Shown here: one piece after another, positions 6,325-12,389 of the stretch
Layout of the letters: the number at the start of each line of letters is the position of its first letter
How positions within the stretch are numbered: the stretch's first letter is position 1
DNA from: Burkholderiales bacterium
GTDB lineage: Bacteria; Pseudomonadota; Gammaproteobacteria; Burkholderiales; Usitatibacteraceae
Length of the DNA stretch: 17,973 bases
Assembly (NCBI GenBank): GCA_014378085.1
Contig: JACMOJ010000002.1
Span: 1-17,973, forward strand
Reading direction: 5' to 3'
Notes under the pieces: model-generated
Database searches by the model: none
What the model saw: the letters and a program-made list of their open reading frames with translations, nothing else
What the model was told of the DNA's origin: nothing
Program-made: the position numbers and the translations under genes

Positions 6325-7178
6325 CCGACGAATGGACATCGGTGCGCGGGCGGCTTGGAGGTTCGTGTTTTGCGAGCATTCACGCAGCACTATCTCAGTT
6401 GGATGCACACGCATGGCCCACGCTGGAGGCGTTAAATGTGCTTAGCCAGTCACGTGGCTTGTGTAATGGGAATGGGAATGGGAATAGGAATGGGAATGGG
6501 AATGGAAATCAACAGCCACTGAGATTTGTTGCGCCCGAAGCGGGGGGCAGTGCGATGTCCTACGAGATGCAAATTGCCGCTACGGGCGAAGTGCCGACCC
6601 GGCAAAATTTGCACGACTTGTTTAATGCTTTGCAGTGGCTTTCTTTTCCCGGTTTTAAGAGTGCGATCAACGCCGAACACGTCAAACGGTTGAATGCCGG
6701 CGGTGAGGCTGAAGCGAAGGGCCGCTCCAAAGCGCGCGATGTGCTGACGATGTTTGATGAAAGTGGTGTGCTCGTCGCCAGTTGCGACACGGCCTTGCTG
6801 GAGTTGCTTAAGAATTTCGCATGGCGTGAACTGTTCGTCGAACGACGCGCGGATGTTATTGCCAATATGCGCTTCTACTTGGTGGGCCACGGCTTAATGG
6901 AAAAAGCGCTCGCGCCATTCATCGGCATGACCGGCAAGGCGATGTTGTTGCGTGTGGAGTGCGCGGACCTTGATCGTGTGGCAGTCCTCGATGCGGCGGC
7001 CGCTCAATGGCTGCACGATGCGGAGAATCTTGGCAGTGCAGTAAATCTTTCGCCGTTACCGCTGCTTGGTGTTCCCGGGTGGGATCGCCGCAATGAATGC
7101 GCCGAGTTCTATGACAACACCGACTACTTTCGCCCCGGACGAGTGCACCACGCTGGCCGAGTGTCGGGACCTGCGTGA
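6309..7178 (+). CDS. DUF3025 domain-containing protein
   Basis: 289 residues from GTG 6309, which overlaps the pyrC end by 16 nt; GTG 6342 is a second possible start. The DUF3025 pattern is clear: LRFV then [40 protein letters not shown], a variable segment, [16 protein letters not shown], the block [33 protein letters not shown], and a C-terminus with [27 protein letters not shown]. The function of the family is unknown; it is cytoplasmic by appearance (no signal or membrane segment). A hexanucleotide repeat adds an Asn-Gly run at about residues 53-66, in the poorly conserved N-terminal part just ahead of the domain. Overlap with pyrC suggests co-transcription. Its TGA stop doubles as part of the probable rnpB promoter. 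Confidence 0.88.
   Translation: MADGLADEWTSVRGRLGGSCFASIHAALSQLDAHAWPTLEALNVLSQSRGLCNGNGNGNRNGNGNGNQQPLRFVAPEAGGSAMSYEMQIAATGEVPTRQNLHDLFNALQWLSFPGFKSAINAEHVKRLNAGGEAEAKGRSKARDVLTMFDESGVLVASCDTALLELLKNFAWRELFVERRADVIANMRFYLVGHGLMEKALAPFIGMTGKAMLLRVECADLDRVAVLDAAAAQWLHDAENLGSAVNLSPLPLLGVPGWDRRNECAEFYDNTDYFRPGRVHHAGRVSGPA
6465..6506 (+). repeat. Hexanucleotide repeat (AATGGG) x7 in the DUF3025 gene
   Basis: Seven units of six bases; five are AATGGG, one is AATAGG (6483-6488) and the last is AATGGA. They encode alternating Asn-Gly with one Asn-Arg. The unit is two codons, so slippage keeps frame. Confidence 0.95.
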
Positions 7179-7184
7179 GATAAT
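7176..7184 (+). promoter_or_regulatory. Extended -10 promoter element of rnpB
   Basis: TGA followed by GATAAT gives the extended -10 form TG-N-GATAAT, with five of six bases matching TATAAT. It ends 7 bases before 7191, where the P1 helix of rnpB begins, so spacing to the expected 5' end is right. No good -35 hexamer is visible, as is common for extended -10 promoters. The TGA at 7176-7178 is also the stop codon of the upstream gene. Confidence 0.6.
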
Positions 7185-7190
7185 CAAGCC

Positions 7191-7540
7191 GGAAGCTCAC
7201 CAGACAGTCGCTGTGTACTTGTTGCATAGAGGAAGGTCCGGACTCCATAGGGCAGAGTAGTGGGTAACACCCATCCACCGTGAGGTGAGGATTAGAGCAA
7301 CAGAGACGAGTCGTTCGCAGTGTTTGGCGAGCGGGTGAAACGGGCAATCTCTACTCGGAGCAAACCCAAATAGGCAGGCGCTAAGTACGCAGTTCGGTAC
7401 TTTGCCGGTGTGTCCCGTCGGATGCCTGCGGGTAGGGTGCTAGAGGCGTGCGGTAACGTACGTTCGAGATGAATGACTGTCATACCTCGGGGTTCGCGCT
7501 TCGGGGCGTAACAGAATCCGGCCTATCGGTGGGCTTCCAC
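7191..7540 (+). ncRNA. rnpB: RNase P RNA, bacterial class A
   Basis: This is the catalytic RNA that removes the 5' leader of tRNA precursors, working with RnpA. The conserved 5' block GAGGAAGGTCCGGACTCC is at 7229-7246 and the 3' block ACAGAATCCGG at 7511-7521. Helices can be paired by eye: P1, 7191-7201 with 7528-7538 (11 bp with one G-U); P2, GACAGTC 7203-7209 with GACTGTC 7475-7481; P4, 7234-7242 with 7517-7524, including the expected bulged U at 7237. A further hairpin at 7485-7506 (8 bp, three G-U, loop TTCGCG) lies between P2 and the 3' strand of P4, where P19 occurs in other RNAs. The segments GGAGCAAACCCAAATAG and TAGATG-like GAGATGAATGACTG also match. The 3' end is placed at the end of P1; no separate intrinsic terminator is seen before the convergent gene at 7549. 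Confidence 0.95.
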
Positions 7541-7548
7541 TTTATTGC

Positions 7549-8394
7549 TTAATACGTCTTGTAGATGTCCCAGCCAAAGCGGCACATCAACGCCGTGATA
7601 ACACACAAAAAGAACACCCGCAAAAAACCGCTGCCGCGGTTGACTGCGAGGTGCGCGCCGACCCACGCGCCGGCGATGTTACACAATGCCATGGGAATCG
7701 CGAGCTGGTAGAGGATGTTGCCGCTCCACGCGAACCACGCCGTCGCGGCGATGTTAGTGGTGATGTTGATCACCTTCGCCGAGGCTGATGCGGTGAGGAA
7801 GTTAAAGCCCATCAAGCCAACAAACGCAAAGATCAAAAAACTGCCGGTGCCGGGGCCAAAAAAGCCTTCGTAAAAACCGAGCACGACACCAACGGCGATG
7901 GCAACTAGTCGTTCGTTTGACTGCGCAAACGTTGGTTGGTGGCGTGCGCCGAAGTCTTTACGCATCAACGTGTAGATCGCAACCCCAATCAGCAATAGCA
8001 AGATGATGGGTTTCAACAATTTCGGGTCAATTAACGTAACAACGCGTGCGCCGAGGAACGCAAACACGGCCGCAATCAGTGCCGCAGGCAATACCGTTTT
8101 CCATGGGATCAATACGGCTCGCGAAATTTTGGCAAGTGCGACGGAAGTGCCTGCGAGCGAGACAATCTTGTTGGTGCCAAAAATGGTGGCGACCGGCGCG
8201 CCTGGGAGAAACACCAACAGCGCCGGCACTTGAATGAGCCCGCCGCCGCCGATTACGGAGTCAACGAGGCCGGCAAAAAAGGCGAGTGCCAATAGTGCGG
8301 CGAATGACCATGAGGCGAGCGAAATACCCGCGGCGTGAGAAAAATCGAAATCCACGTGGAAGCGATGAGAATAGTCAGAACAGCGATACGACAT
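7549..8394 (-). CDS. TSUP (TauE/SafE) family membrane transporter
   Basis: 281 residues from ATG 8394, with about seven to eight hydrophobic segments. Family signatures are present in each half: GLVDSVIGGGGLIQVPALL after the first membrane segment, GTNKIVSLAGTSVALAKISR, then GFYEGFFGPGTGSFLIFAF and SAKVINITTNIAATAWF in the second half. TSUP proteins are inner-membrane permeases, some linked to sulfite, sulfoacetate, taurine or other sulfur anions; substrate cannot be set here. The first 25 residues before the membrane segments are rich in Ser, His and Asp and may not be real; a GTG inside (V of FHVDF) is an alternative start. It stands alone on the - strand, convergent with rnpB, with 8 bp between its stop and the rnpB end. 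Its promoter must lie in the AT-rich spacer above 8394. Confidence 0.92.
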   Translation of the reverse strand: MSYRCSDYSHRFHVDFDFSHAAGISLASWSFAALLALAFFAGLVDSVIGGGGLIQVPALLVFLPGAPVATIFGTNKIVSLAGTSVALAKISRAVLIPWKTVLPAALIAAVFAFLGARVVTLIDPKLLKPIILLLLIGVAIYTLMRKDFGARHQPTFAQSNERLVAIAVGVVLGFYEGFFGPGTGSFLIFAFVGLMGFNFLTASASAKVINITTNIAATAWFAWSGNILYQLAIPMALCNIAGAWVGAHLAVNRGSGFLRVFFLCVITALMCRFGWDIYKTY

Positions 8395-8558
8395 TATCCG
8401 GTCGACCGACGCGGTTGGCGACTTTGTGTGGTCTTCGCGCGAATGTTAGGGCGGAAAACTGCAGAATCGCCAGATTTATGTATAAAAATATAGTAATTGC
8501 CTGATTTTTCAGCATAAATGTTGCGAAGTTACTTTAGGTATTAAGCCTATCTCATTAA

Positions 8559-8579
8559 TTATCAACAGAGTTTTCCACA
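8559..8579 (+). promoter_or_regulatory. Two DnaA-box-like nonamers
   Basis: TTATCAACA at 8559-8567 and TTTTCCACA at 8571-8579, in direct orientation with a 3-bp gap. Each differs by one base from the DnaA box TTATCCACA. They sit in the most AT-rich part of the window. Function is not shown by sequence alone. Confidence 0.45.
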
Positions 8580-8636
8580 GGCTATTTCGCATCAACAAAG
8601 CACGCTAAGTCCCTGAAGCATATAGAAAAAATCTTT

Positions 8637-8662
8637 AAAACCCGCTTGACCGCGGGTTTTTT
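8637..8662. terminator. Intrinsic terminator hairpin upstream of mraZ
   Basis: AAAACCCGC (8637-8645), a 6-base loop TTGACC (8646-8651), then GCGGGTTTT (8652-8660) and two further T. On the + strand it is a strong Rho-independent terminator; on the - strand the stem is followed by AAAG and then a T-run, so it may act both ways. No + strand gene lies between rnpB (end 7540) and this hairpin, so it would stop a small RNA, antisense read-through, or transcripts leaving the dcw region leftward. Confidence 0.8.
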
Positions 8663-8674
8663 GTTGCCTATAGT
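8646..8674 (+). promoter_or_regulatory. Sigma70 promoter of the mraZ/dcw operon
   Basis: -35 TTGACC (8646-8651), 17-bp spacer, -10 TATAGT (8669-8674). Both hexamers match consensus at five of six positions with ideal spacing. Start would be near 8681, leaving a leader of about 148 nt to the mraZ start. The -35 box is exactly the loop of the terminator hairpin. Confidence 0.75.
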
Positions 8675-8683
8675 GTCCACAAG

Positions 8684-8708
8684 TGGTGAAAAGTGGGAAT
8701 AAGGGTAT
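8684..8708 (+). promoter_or_regulatory. Probable MraZ operator (TGGNN direct repeats)
   Basis: TGGTG (8684-8688) and TGGGA (8694-8698) are 10 bp apart, inside the decamers GTGGTGAAAA and GTGGGAATAA; a degenerate third unit, GGGTA, falls at 8703-8707. E. coli MraZ binds TGGGN repeats with 5-nt gaps upstream of mraZ to repress the operon. Here the repeats lie immediately downstream of the predicted transcription start, well placed for self-repression. Confidence 0.65.
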
Positions 8709-8828
8709 TTTCCCGCTTCAAATCGGCTGTTTGGTGGTGCAACCGGGGTCTGGCCAGGGTTTGGCATGGCGGCCGACAGCGGGAAGCGCGCCAGTCGGCT
8801 GTGTGTTTGTTTTTGAGGAATTAATCGC

Positions 8829-9272
8829 GTGTTTCAGGGCGCTTCACAAATCAATCTAGACGCAAAAGGTCGCCTTGCCGTACCGGTGAAGCACCGTGAG
8901 GCATTGGCTGCGCCATCGCAGGGTCAGTTGGTGATGACAGCCCATCCGCACAAGTGTGTACTGTTGTACCCCGAAGCGAACTGGGAGCCGATTCGTCAGC
9001 GCGTGATGACTTTTCCATCGCTGGACGCAACCGCGTCAGTGTGGAAACGTATGCTCATCGGCTTTGCTGAGAACACCACACTCGATAACGCCGGCCGAAT
9101 TTTGCTCTCACCTGAGCTGCGCGCATTCGCCGGTATTGAGAAACAAATCATGTTCGTCGGCCAAGGCACCCACTTTGAAGTGTGGTCGCTGAGCGCGTGG
9201 AACGAGCAGATCGCCGCCCTGACCTCGGGCGCTGCCGGGCTACCGCTTGGCACCGAGAATTTCTCTCTCTAG
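8829..9272 (+). CDS. mraZ: Transcriptional regulator MraZ
   Basis: 147 residues from GTG 8829, supported by GAGGAA at 8815-8820 and the standard N-terminus [19 protein letters not shown]. MraZ is a ring-forming DNA-binding protein with two SpoVT-AbrB half-domains; both DxxGR signatures are present, DAKGR at 11-15 and DNAGR at 86-90. It represses the dcw operon by binding TGGGN repeats near its own promoter, and such repeats occur at 8684-8708. First gene of the cluster; rsmH starts 8 bp after its stop. Length and residues are ordinary for the family. Confidence 0.97.
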   Translation: MFQGASQINLDAKGRLAVPVKHREALAAPSQGQLVMTAHPHKCVLLYPEANWEPIRQRVMTFPSLDATASVWKRMLIGFAENTTLDNAGRILLSPELRAFAGIEKQIMFVGQGTHFEVWSLSAWNEQIAALTSGAAGLPLGTENFSL

Positions 9273-9280
9273 AGGATCGA

Positions 9281-10228
9281 GTGAATGAAAGCCCCCACAC
9301 CACCGTTCTCCTTAATGAAGCAGTGTCGGCCCTCTGTATCTGTGAATCGGACGATCGTGAAAACGGCGTTTATGTCGACTGCACATTTGGTCGCGGTGGC
9401 CACTCGCGGCGAATGTTGGAATCGTTGGGAGGCAACGGCAGGCTGATTGCAATTGATCGCGATATGGCGGCCATTGAGTCGTGCGATATCCGCGATAACA
9501 GATTCTCGTTACATCACGCCAGCATGAGTGATGTGTCAAGTGTGCTGAAGCAAGAGGGTGTGGAAAAGATTGACGGGTTGTTGGCGGACTTAGGCGTGTC
9601 TTCACCACAACTTGATGATGGGCAAAGAGGGTTCTCGTTCCGGTTTGATGCGCCGCTTGATATGCGGATGGATCAAAGCCAGGGCGAAACAGTGGCAGAT
9701 TGGTTGGCGAGAGCGGACGAACAAGAAATCGGGGAGGTTATCTGGCGCTATGGTGAAGAACGGTTTGCTCGGCAGATTGCAAGAAAGATTGTTGCGGCAA
9801 GGAGCGGCGGACGTCTACGGACGACGGGCGAGCTTGCCAAGCTCGTGGGTGAAACCGTCCGCACACGCGAGCCGGGCTTCAACCCAGCGACCCGCACGTT
9901 TCAAGCTCTTCGGATTTTCATCAATCAAGAGCTTGAAGAAGTAGAAACGATGTTGCCGCAGGCGGTGTCTCGTCTGGCGGTTGGAGGTAGGTTGGTGGTG
10001 ATCAGTTTTCATTCGTTGGAAGACCGAATCGTAAAGCGCTTCATGCAGTCTGCATCGCGCAAGGATTCGCTACCTTCGGATTTCCCGATTCGCGCCAACG
10101 AAATTAACGAAGCAACCTTGCTGCCGATTGGGCGGGCGGTAAAAGCCAGTGACCAAGAAGTGGCCGCCAATCCGCGCGCGCGCTCAGCCGTGATGCGTAT
10201 CGCCGAGCGTACCGGAGTCGCGCAATGA
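9281..10228 (+). CDS. rsmH: 16S rRNA (cytosine(1402)-N4)-methyltransferase
   Basis: 315 residues from GTG 9281 (formerly mraW). RsmH adds a methyl to N4 of C1402 in 16S rRNA, the same nucleotide that RsmI methylates on the ribose; both genes are in this window. Features: N-terminal [13 protein letters not shown]-binding [12 protein letters not shown] (residues 35-46), [18 protein letters not shown] (103-120), DMRMDQ (127-132), the inserted helical domain (about 140-215) with [11 protein letters not shown] and NQELEEVE, then [13 protein letters not shown] (242-254). AGAGGAT six bases upstream supports the start; an in-frame GTG at 9182 would lie inside mraZ and lacks family support. The stop overlaps the ftsL start (ATGA). 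Confidence 0.97.
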   Translation: MNESPHTTVLLNEAVSALCICESDDRENGVYVDCTFGRGGHSRRMLESLGGNGRLIAIDRDMAAIESCDIRDNRFSLHHASMSDVSSVLKQEGVEKIDGLLADLGVSSPQLDDGQRGFSFRFDAPLDMRMDQSQGETVADWLARADEQEIGEVIWRYGEERFARQIARKIVAARSGGRLRTTGELAKLVGETVRTREPGFNPATRTFQALRIFINQELEEVETMLPQAVSRLAVGGRLVVISFHSLEDRIVKRFMQSASRKDSLPSDFPIRANEINEATLLPIGRAVKASDQEVAANPRARSAVMRIAERTGVAQ

Positions 10229-10566
10229 TGCGTATGAATCTCTTGTTGCTCGCGGTCTTGGTGTTTTGTGCCCTGTCGGTGGTGACATCACAGCACCAGG
10301 CGCGCAAAGCATTCATCGAGTTGCAGTCTGAAAAAGATCGCGAATCGAAACTCGATCAGGAATGGCGGGAGCTGCAAATCGAAAGTCAAACGCTGGGCAC
10401 CCATAAGCGCATTGAGCAAAAGGCGTCGCGCGAATTGTCGATGACGCTGCCGGACCCGAAGAAAACGGTGATGGTCAATCTTGACCGACCCGTTGGGGCG
10501 CCTGCGCCCTCAACATCGCCCGCACCGTCGCCTACCGCAACGCCGCTGGCTGGGCAGGGCAAATGA
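10225..10566 (+). CDS. ftsL: Cell division protein FtsL
   Basis: 113 residues. FtsL is a bitopic inner-membrane protein that joins FtsB and FtsQ and helps activate FtsWI during septum synthesis. Visible parts: a 4-residue cytoplasmic end, a membrane helix at residues 5-22 ([18 protein letters not shown]), a periplasmic coiled coil at about 23-60 ([20 protein letters not shown] and on), then a short [16 protein letters not shown] end. The last 25 residues are an added Pro/Ala/Ser/Thr tail. ATG 10225 overlaps the rsmH stop as ATGA, and its own stop overlaps ftsI likewise. The next ATGs at 10228 and 10234 cannot be excluded as starts. Sequence is poorly conserved in this family, so the call rests on size, topology and place. 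Confidence 0.92.
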   Translation: MMRMNLLLLAVLVFCALSVVTSQHQARKAFIELQSEKDRESKLDQEWRELQIESQTLGTHKRIEQKASRELSMTLPDPKKTVMVNLDRPVGAPAPSTSPAPSPTATPLAGQGK

Positions 10567-12389
10567 ACCACACTAGCAAAAAAATTCAAGCGCCTGAGCT
10601 TCGTCTGAAGCTTGAAGGCTGGCGCTCACGGTTAGCGCTGGTGGGTTGTCTCGCGCTGTTTGCGCTGTTGCTCGGCCGGGCGTTTTATCTGCAAGGAGTG
10701 AACAACGACTTCCTGCAAGCGAAAGGCGAGTCACGTTTTGTCCGTGTGGTCGATATGCCGGCATCGCGCGGCGCGGTACTTGATCGCAACGGAAAGCCGC
10801 TGGCCATCTCAACACCGGTCGAGTCTATTTGGGCGAGTCCGGCAGACGTGAATCTCGACGACAAGGCGATTATTAAACTTGCCAGTGCACTTAACGTCGA
10901 CAAAAACGTGGTCGCCGATCGGTTCGCGGACAAAGAGAAAAACTTTGTTTGGTTAAAGCGTCAACTTTCGCCAGAACAGGCGGCACGCGTCATAGCATTA
11001 AAAACGCCCGGTGTATTCCAGCAGCGTGAATACCGCCGTTTCTATCCCGCCGGCGACGTGACCGCACACGTGATTGGCTTCACCGGCATGGACGATCAGG
11101 GGCAGGAAGGCATTGAGCTCGCCCAGCAAGAATCGTTGGCTGGCGTGCCCGGCCAACGTCGCGTCATCAAGGATCGTAAGGGGCGCATTGTTGAGGATCT
11201 TGAAAGTCTCAAAGTCCCGCGCGATGGTCGACCGCTAAAACTATCAATTGATGAACGGTTTCAATTTCTGGCACATCGAGAATTAAAAGCGGCGGTCGAA
11301 TCCAACCGCGCCAAGAGTGGTGCGCTAGTCATGCTGGATGCTAAGACGGGTGAGGTGTTGGCGTTGGTCAACATGCCCGACTACAACCCAAACAACCGTG
11401 CGGCCTACAAGCCCGCGCAGATGCGTAATCGTAGCGTCGCGGACACCTTTGAACCGGGCTCCACCTTTAAGCCGTTTGCGGTCGCCGCCGCGTTGGAAGC
11501 GGGCATTGTCAAACCATCTACCGTCATTACCACCGGTAGCGGGTTATCGGTTGGTGGCCACACAATCACCGACACTCACCCGTTGGCGCAAATGACGGTC
11601 GCTGAAATTATTCAAAAGTCCTCCAACATCGGCACCGCCAAGATGGCGCTGCAATTGCCTCCCGAGACCCTGTGGAGCCTTTATAGCGGGCTAGGGTTTG
11701 GTAGTAGTCCGCGCACCGGTTTTCCCGGCGAGGTGAGCGGCAAACTGCGGCCCGCGAAAACGTGGAAACCGATCGAACAGGCAACGATGTCGTACGGCTA
11801 CGGCCTGTCTGTTTCCGCATTGCAAATCGCGCGAGCTTATACGCTGTTTACCAACGATGGTGTGCTGCTGCCAGTGACGTTCAACAAGCGCGAAGCGGAA
11901 GTTATCGGCAAACAAGTGTTGTCGCCAGCAACGGCTAAAACAATGGCGGCGATGCTTGAGACGGTGACACAACAGGGTGGCACCGCGACCAAAGGGCAGG
12001 TGCCCGGCTACCGCGTGGCGGGCAAGACCGGCACGGCGCGCAAGCTGGTGAACGGGCAGTATTCACAGTCGCTGTATCTATCCTCGTTTGTCGGTTACGG
12101 ACCGGCATCGAATCCCAGATTCATCATGGCTGTCACCATTGATGAGCCATCTGCGGGCAAGATTTATGGCGGCGAAGTATCGGCACCGGTGTTCTCGAAT
12201 GTGATGGCGCAAGCATTTCGTATGGCGGGAGTTCAGCCGGATGCGCCAAGCTTAGCGGACGCAACGCGTCCGACACCCGGCAAGGCGACAAATGCAGTGG
12301 TGGTTTTGTCGCCTGAACAACGCGTCGCGCCGATTGTTGCGCGCCCAGCCGCGGCGCAGGTTGCACCGGTGCCGAAGGATCGCGGATGA
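10563..12389 (+). CDS. ftsI: Peptidoglycan D,D-transpeptidase FtsI (PBP3)
   Basis: 608 residues, a class B penicillin-binding protein that cross-links septal peptidoglycan in the periplasm, paired with FtsW. Order: cytoplasmic N-terminus to about 22, membrane helix about 23-42 (RLALVGCLALFALLLGRAF), pedestal domain with the RGAVLDRNG motif (69-77) and GDVTAHVIGFTG (164-174), then the transpeptidase with SxxK as S300-T-F-K303, SxN as S353-S-N355, and KTG at 488-490. All catalytic motifs are intact. A tail of about 45 residues after the domain is Pro/Ala-rich. Start and stop both lie in ATGA overlaps with ftsL and murE, so translation is coupled. Confidence 0.97.
   Translation: MNHTSKKIQAPELRLKLEGWRSRLALVGCLALFALLLGRAFYLQGVNNDFLQAKGESRFVRVVDMPASRGAVLDRNGKPLAISTPVESIWASPADVNLDDKAIIKLASALNVDKNVVADRFADKEKNFVWLKRQLSPEQAARVIALKTPGVFQQREYRRFYPAGDVTAHVIGFTGMDDQGQEGIELAQQESLAGVPGQRRVIKDRKGRIVEDLESLKVPRDGRPLKLSIDERFQFLAHRELKAAVESNRAKSGALVMLDAKTGEVLALVNMPDYNPNNRAAYKPAQMRNRSVADTFEPGSTFKPFAVAAALEAGIVKPSTVITTGSGLSVGGHTITDTHPLAQMTVAEIIQKSSNIGTAKMALQLPPETLWSLYSGLGFGSSPRTGFPGEVSGKLRPAKTWKPIEQATMSYGYGLSVSALQIARAYTLFTNDGVLLPVTFNKREAEVIGKQVLSPATAKTMAAMLETVTQQGGTATKGQVPGYRVAGKTGTARKLVNGQYSQSLYLSSFVGYGPASNPRFIMAVTIDEPSAGKIYGGEVSAPVFSNVMAQAFRMAGVQPDAPSLADATRPTPGKATNAVVVLSPEQRVAPIVARPAAAQVAPVPKDRG

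Larger units (their letters stand above)
8395..8828. other. Gene-free spacer between the TSUP gene and mraZ
   Basis: A divergent intergenic region of 434 bp. From left to right: an ordinary stretch (8395-8465), an AT-rich stretch (about 8470-8640) that should hold the permease promoter (weak - strand candidate TTTATG, 17 bp, TACTAT) and two DnaA-box-like nonamers, a terminator hairpin overlapping the mraZ promoter, the MraZ-type repeats, and a leader of about 148 nt before mraZ. In the leader GCCGAC (8772-8777) can pair with GTCGGC (8794-8799) and TCCCGC (8711-8716) with GCGGGA (8779-8784). No credible protein-coding frame is seen. Confidence 0.8.

Noticed and set aside
6450..6890. Frame on the - strand with an Ile-Pro repeat
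   Set aside because: Antisense image of the AATGGG repeat in the DUF3025 gene; no ribosome site or family match.
7066..7347. Open frames on both strands across the start of rnpB
   Set aside because: They overlap conserved RNase P RNA helices and the DUF3025 end, and resemble no protein family.
8470..8640. Chromosomal replication origin
   Set aside because: Only two imperfect DnaA-like sites, and no dnaA, dnaN, rpmH, rnpA or gid genes nearby; dcw clusters are not normally at oriC.
9182..9280. Extended start of rsmH inside mraZ
   Set aside because: The extra residues are an alternate-frame reading of mraZ. GTG 9281 has AGAGGAT upstream and the standard N-terminus.
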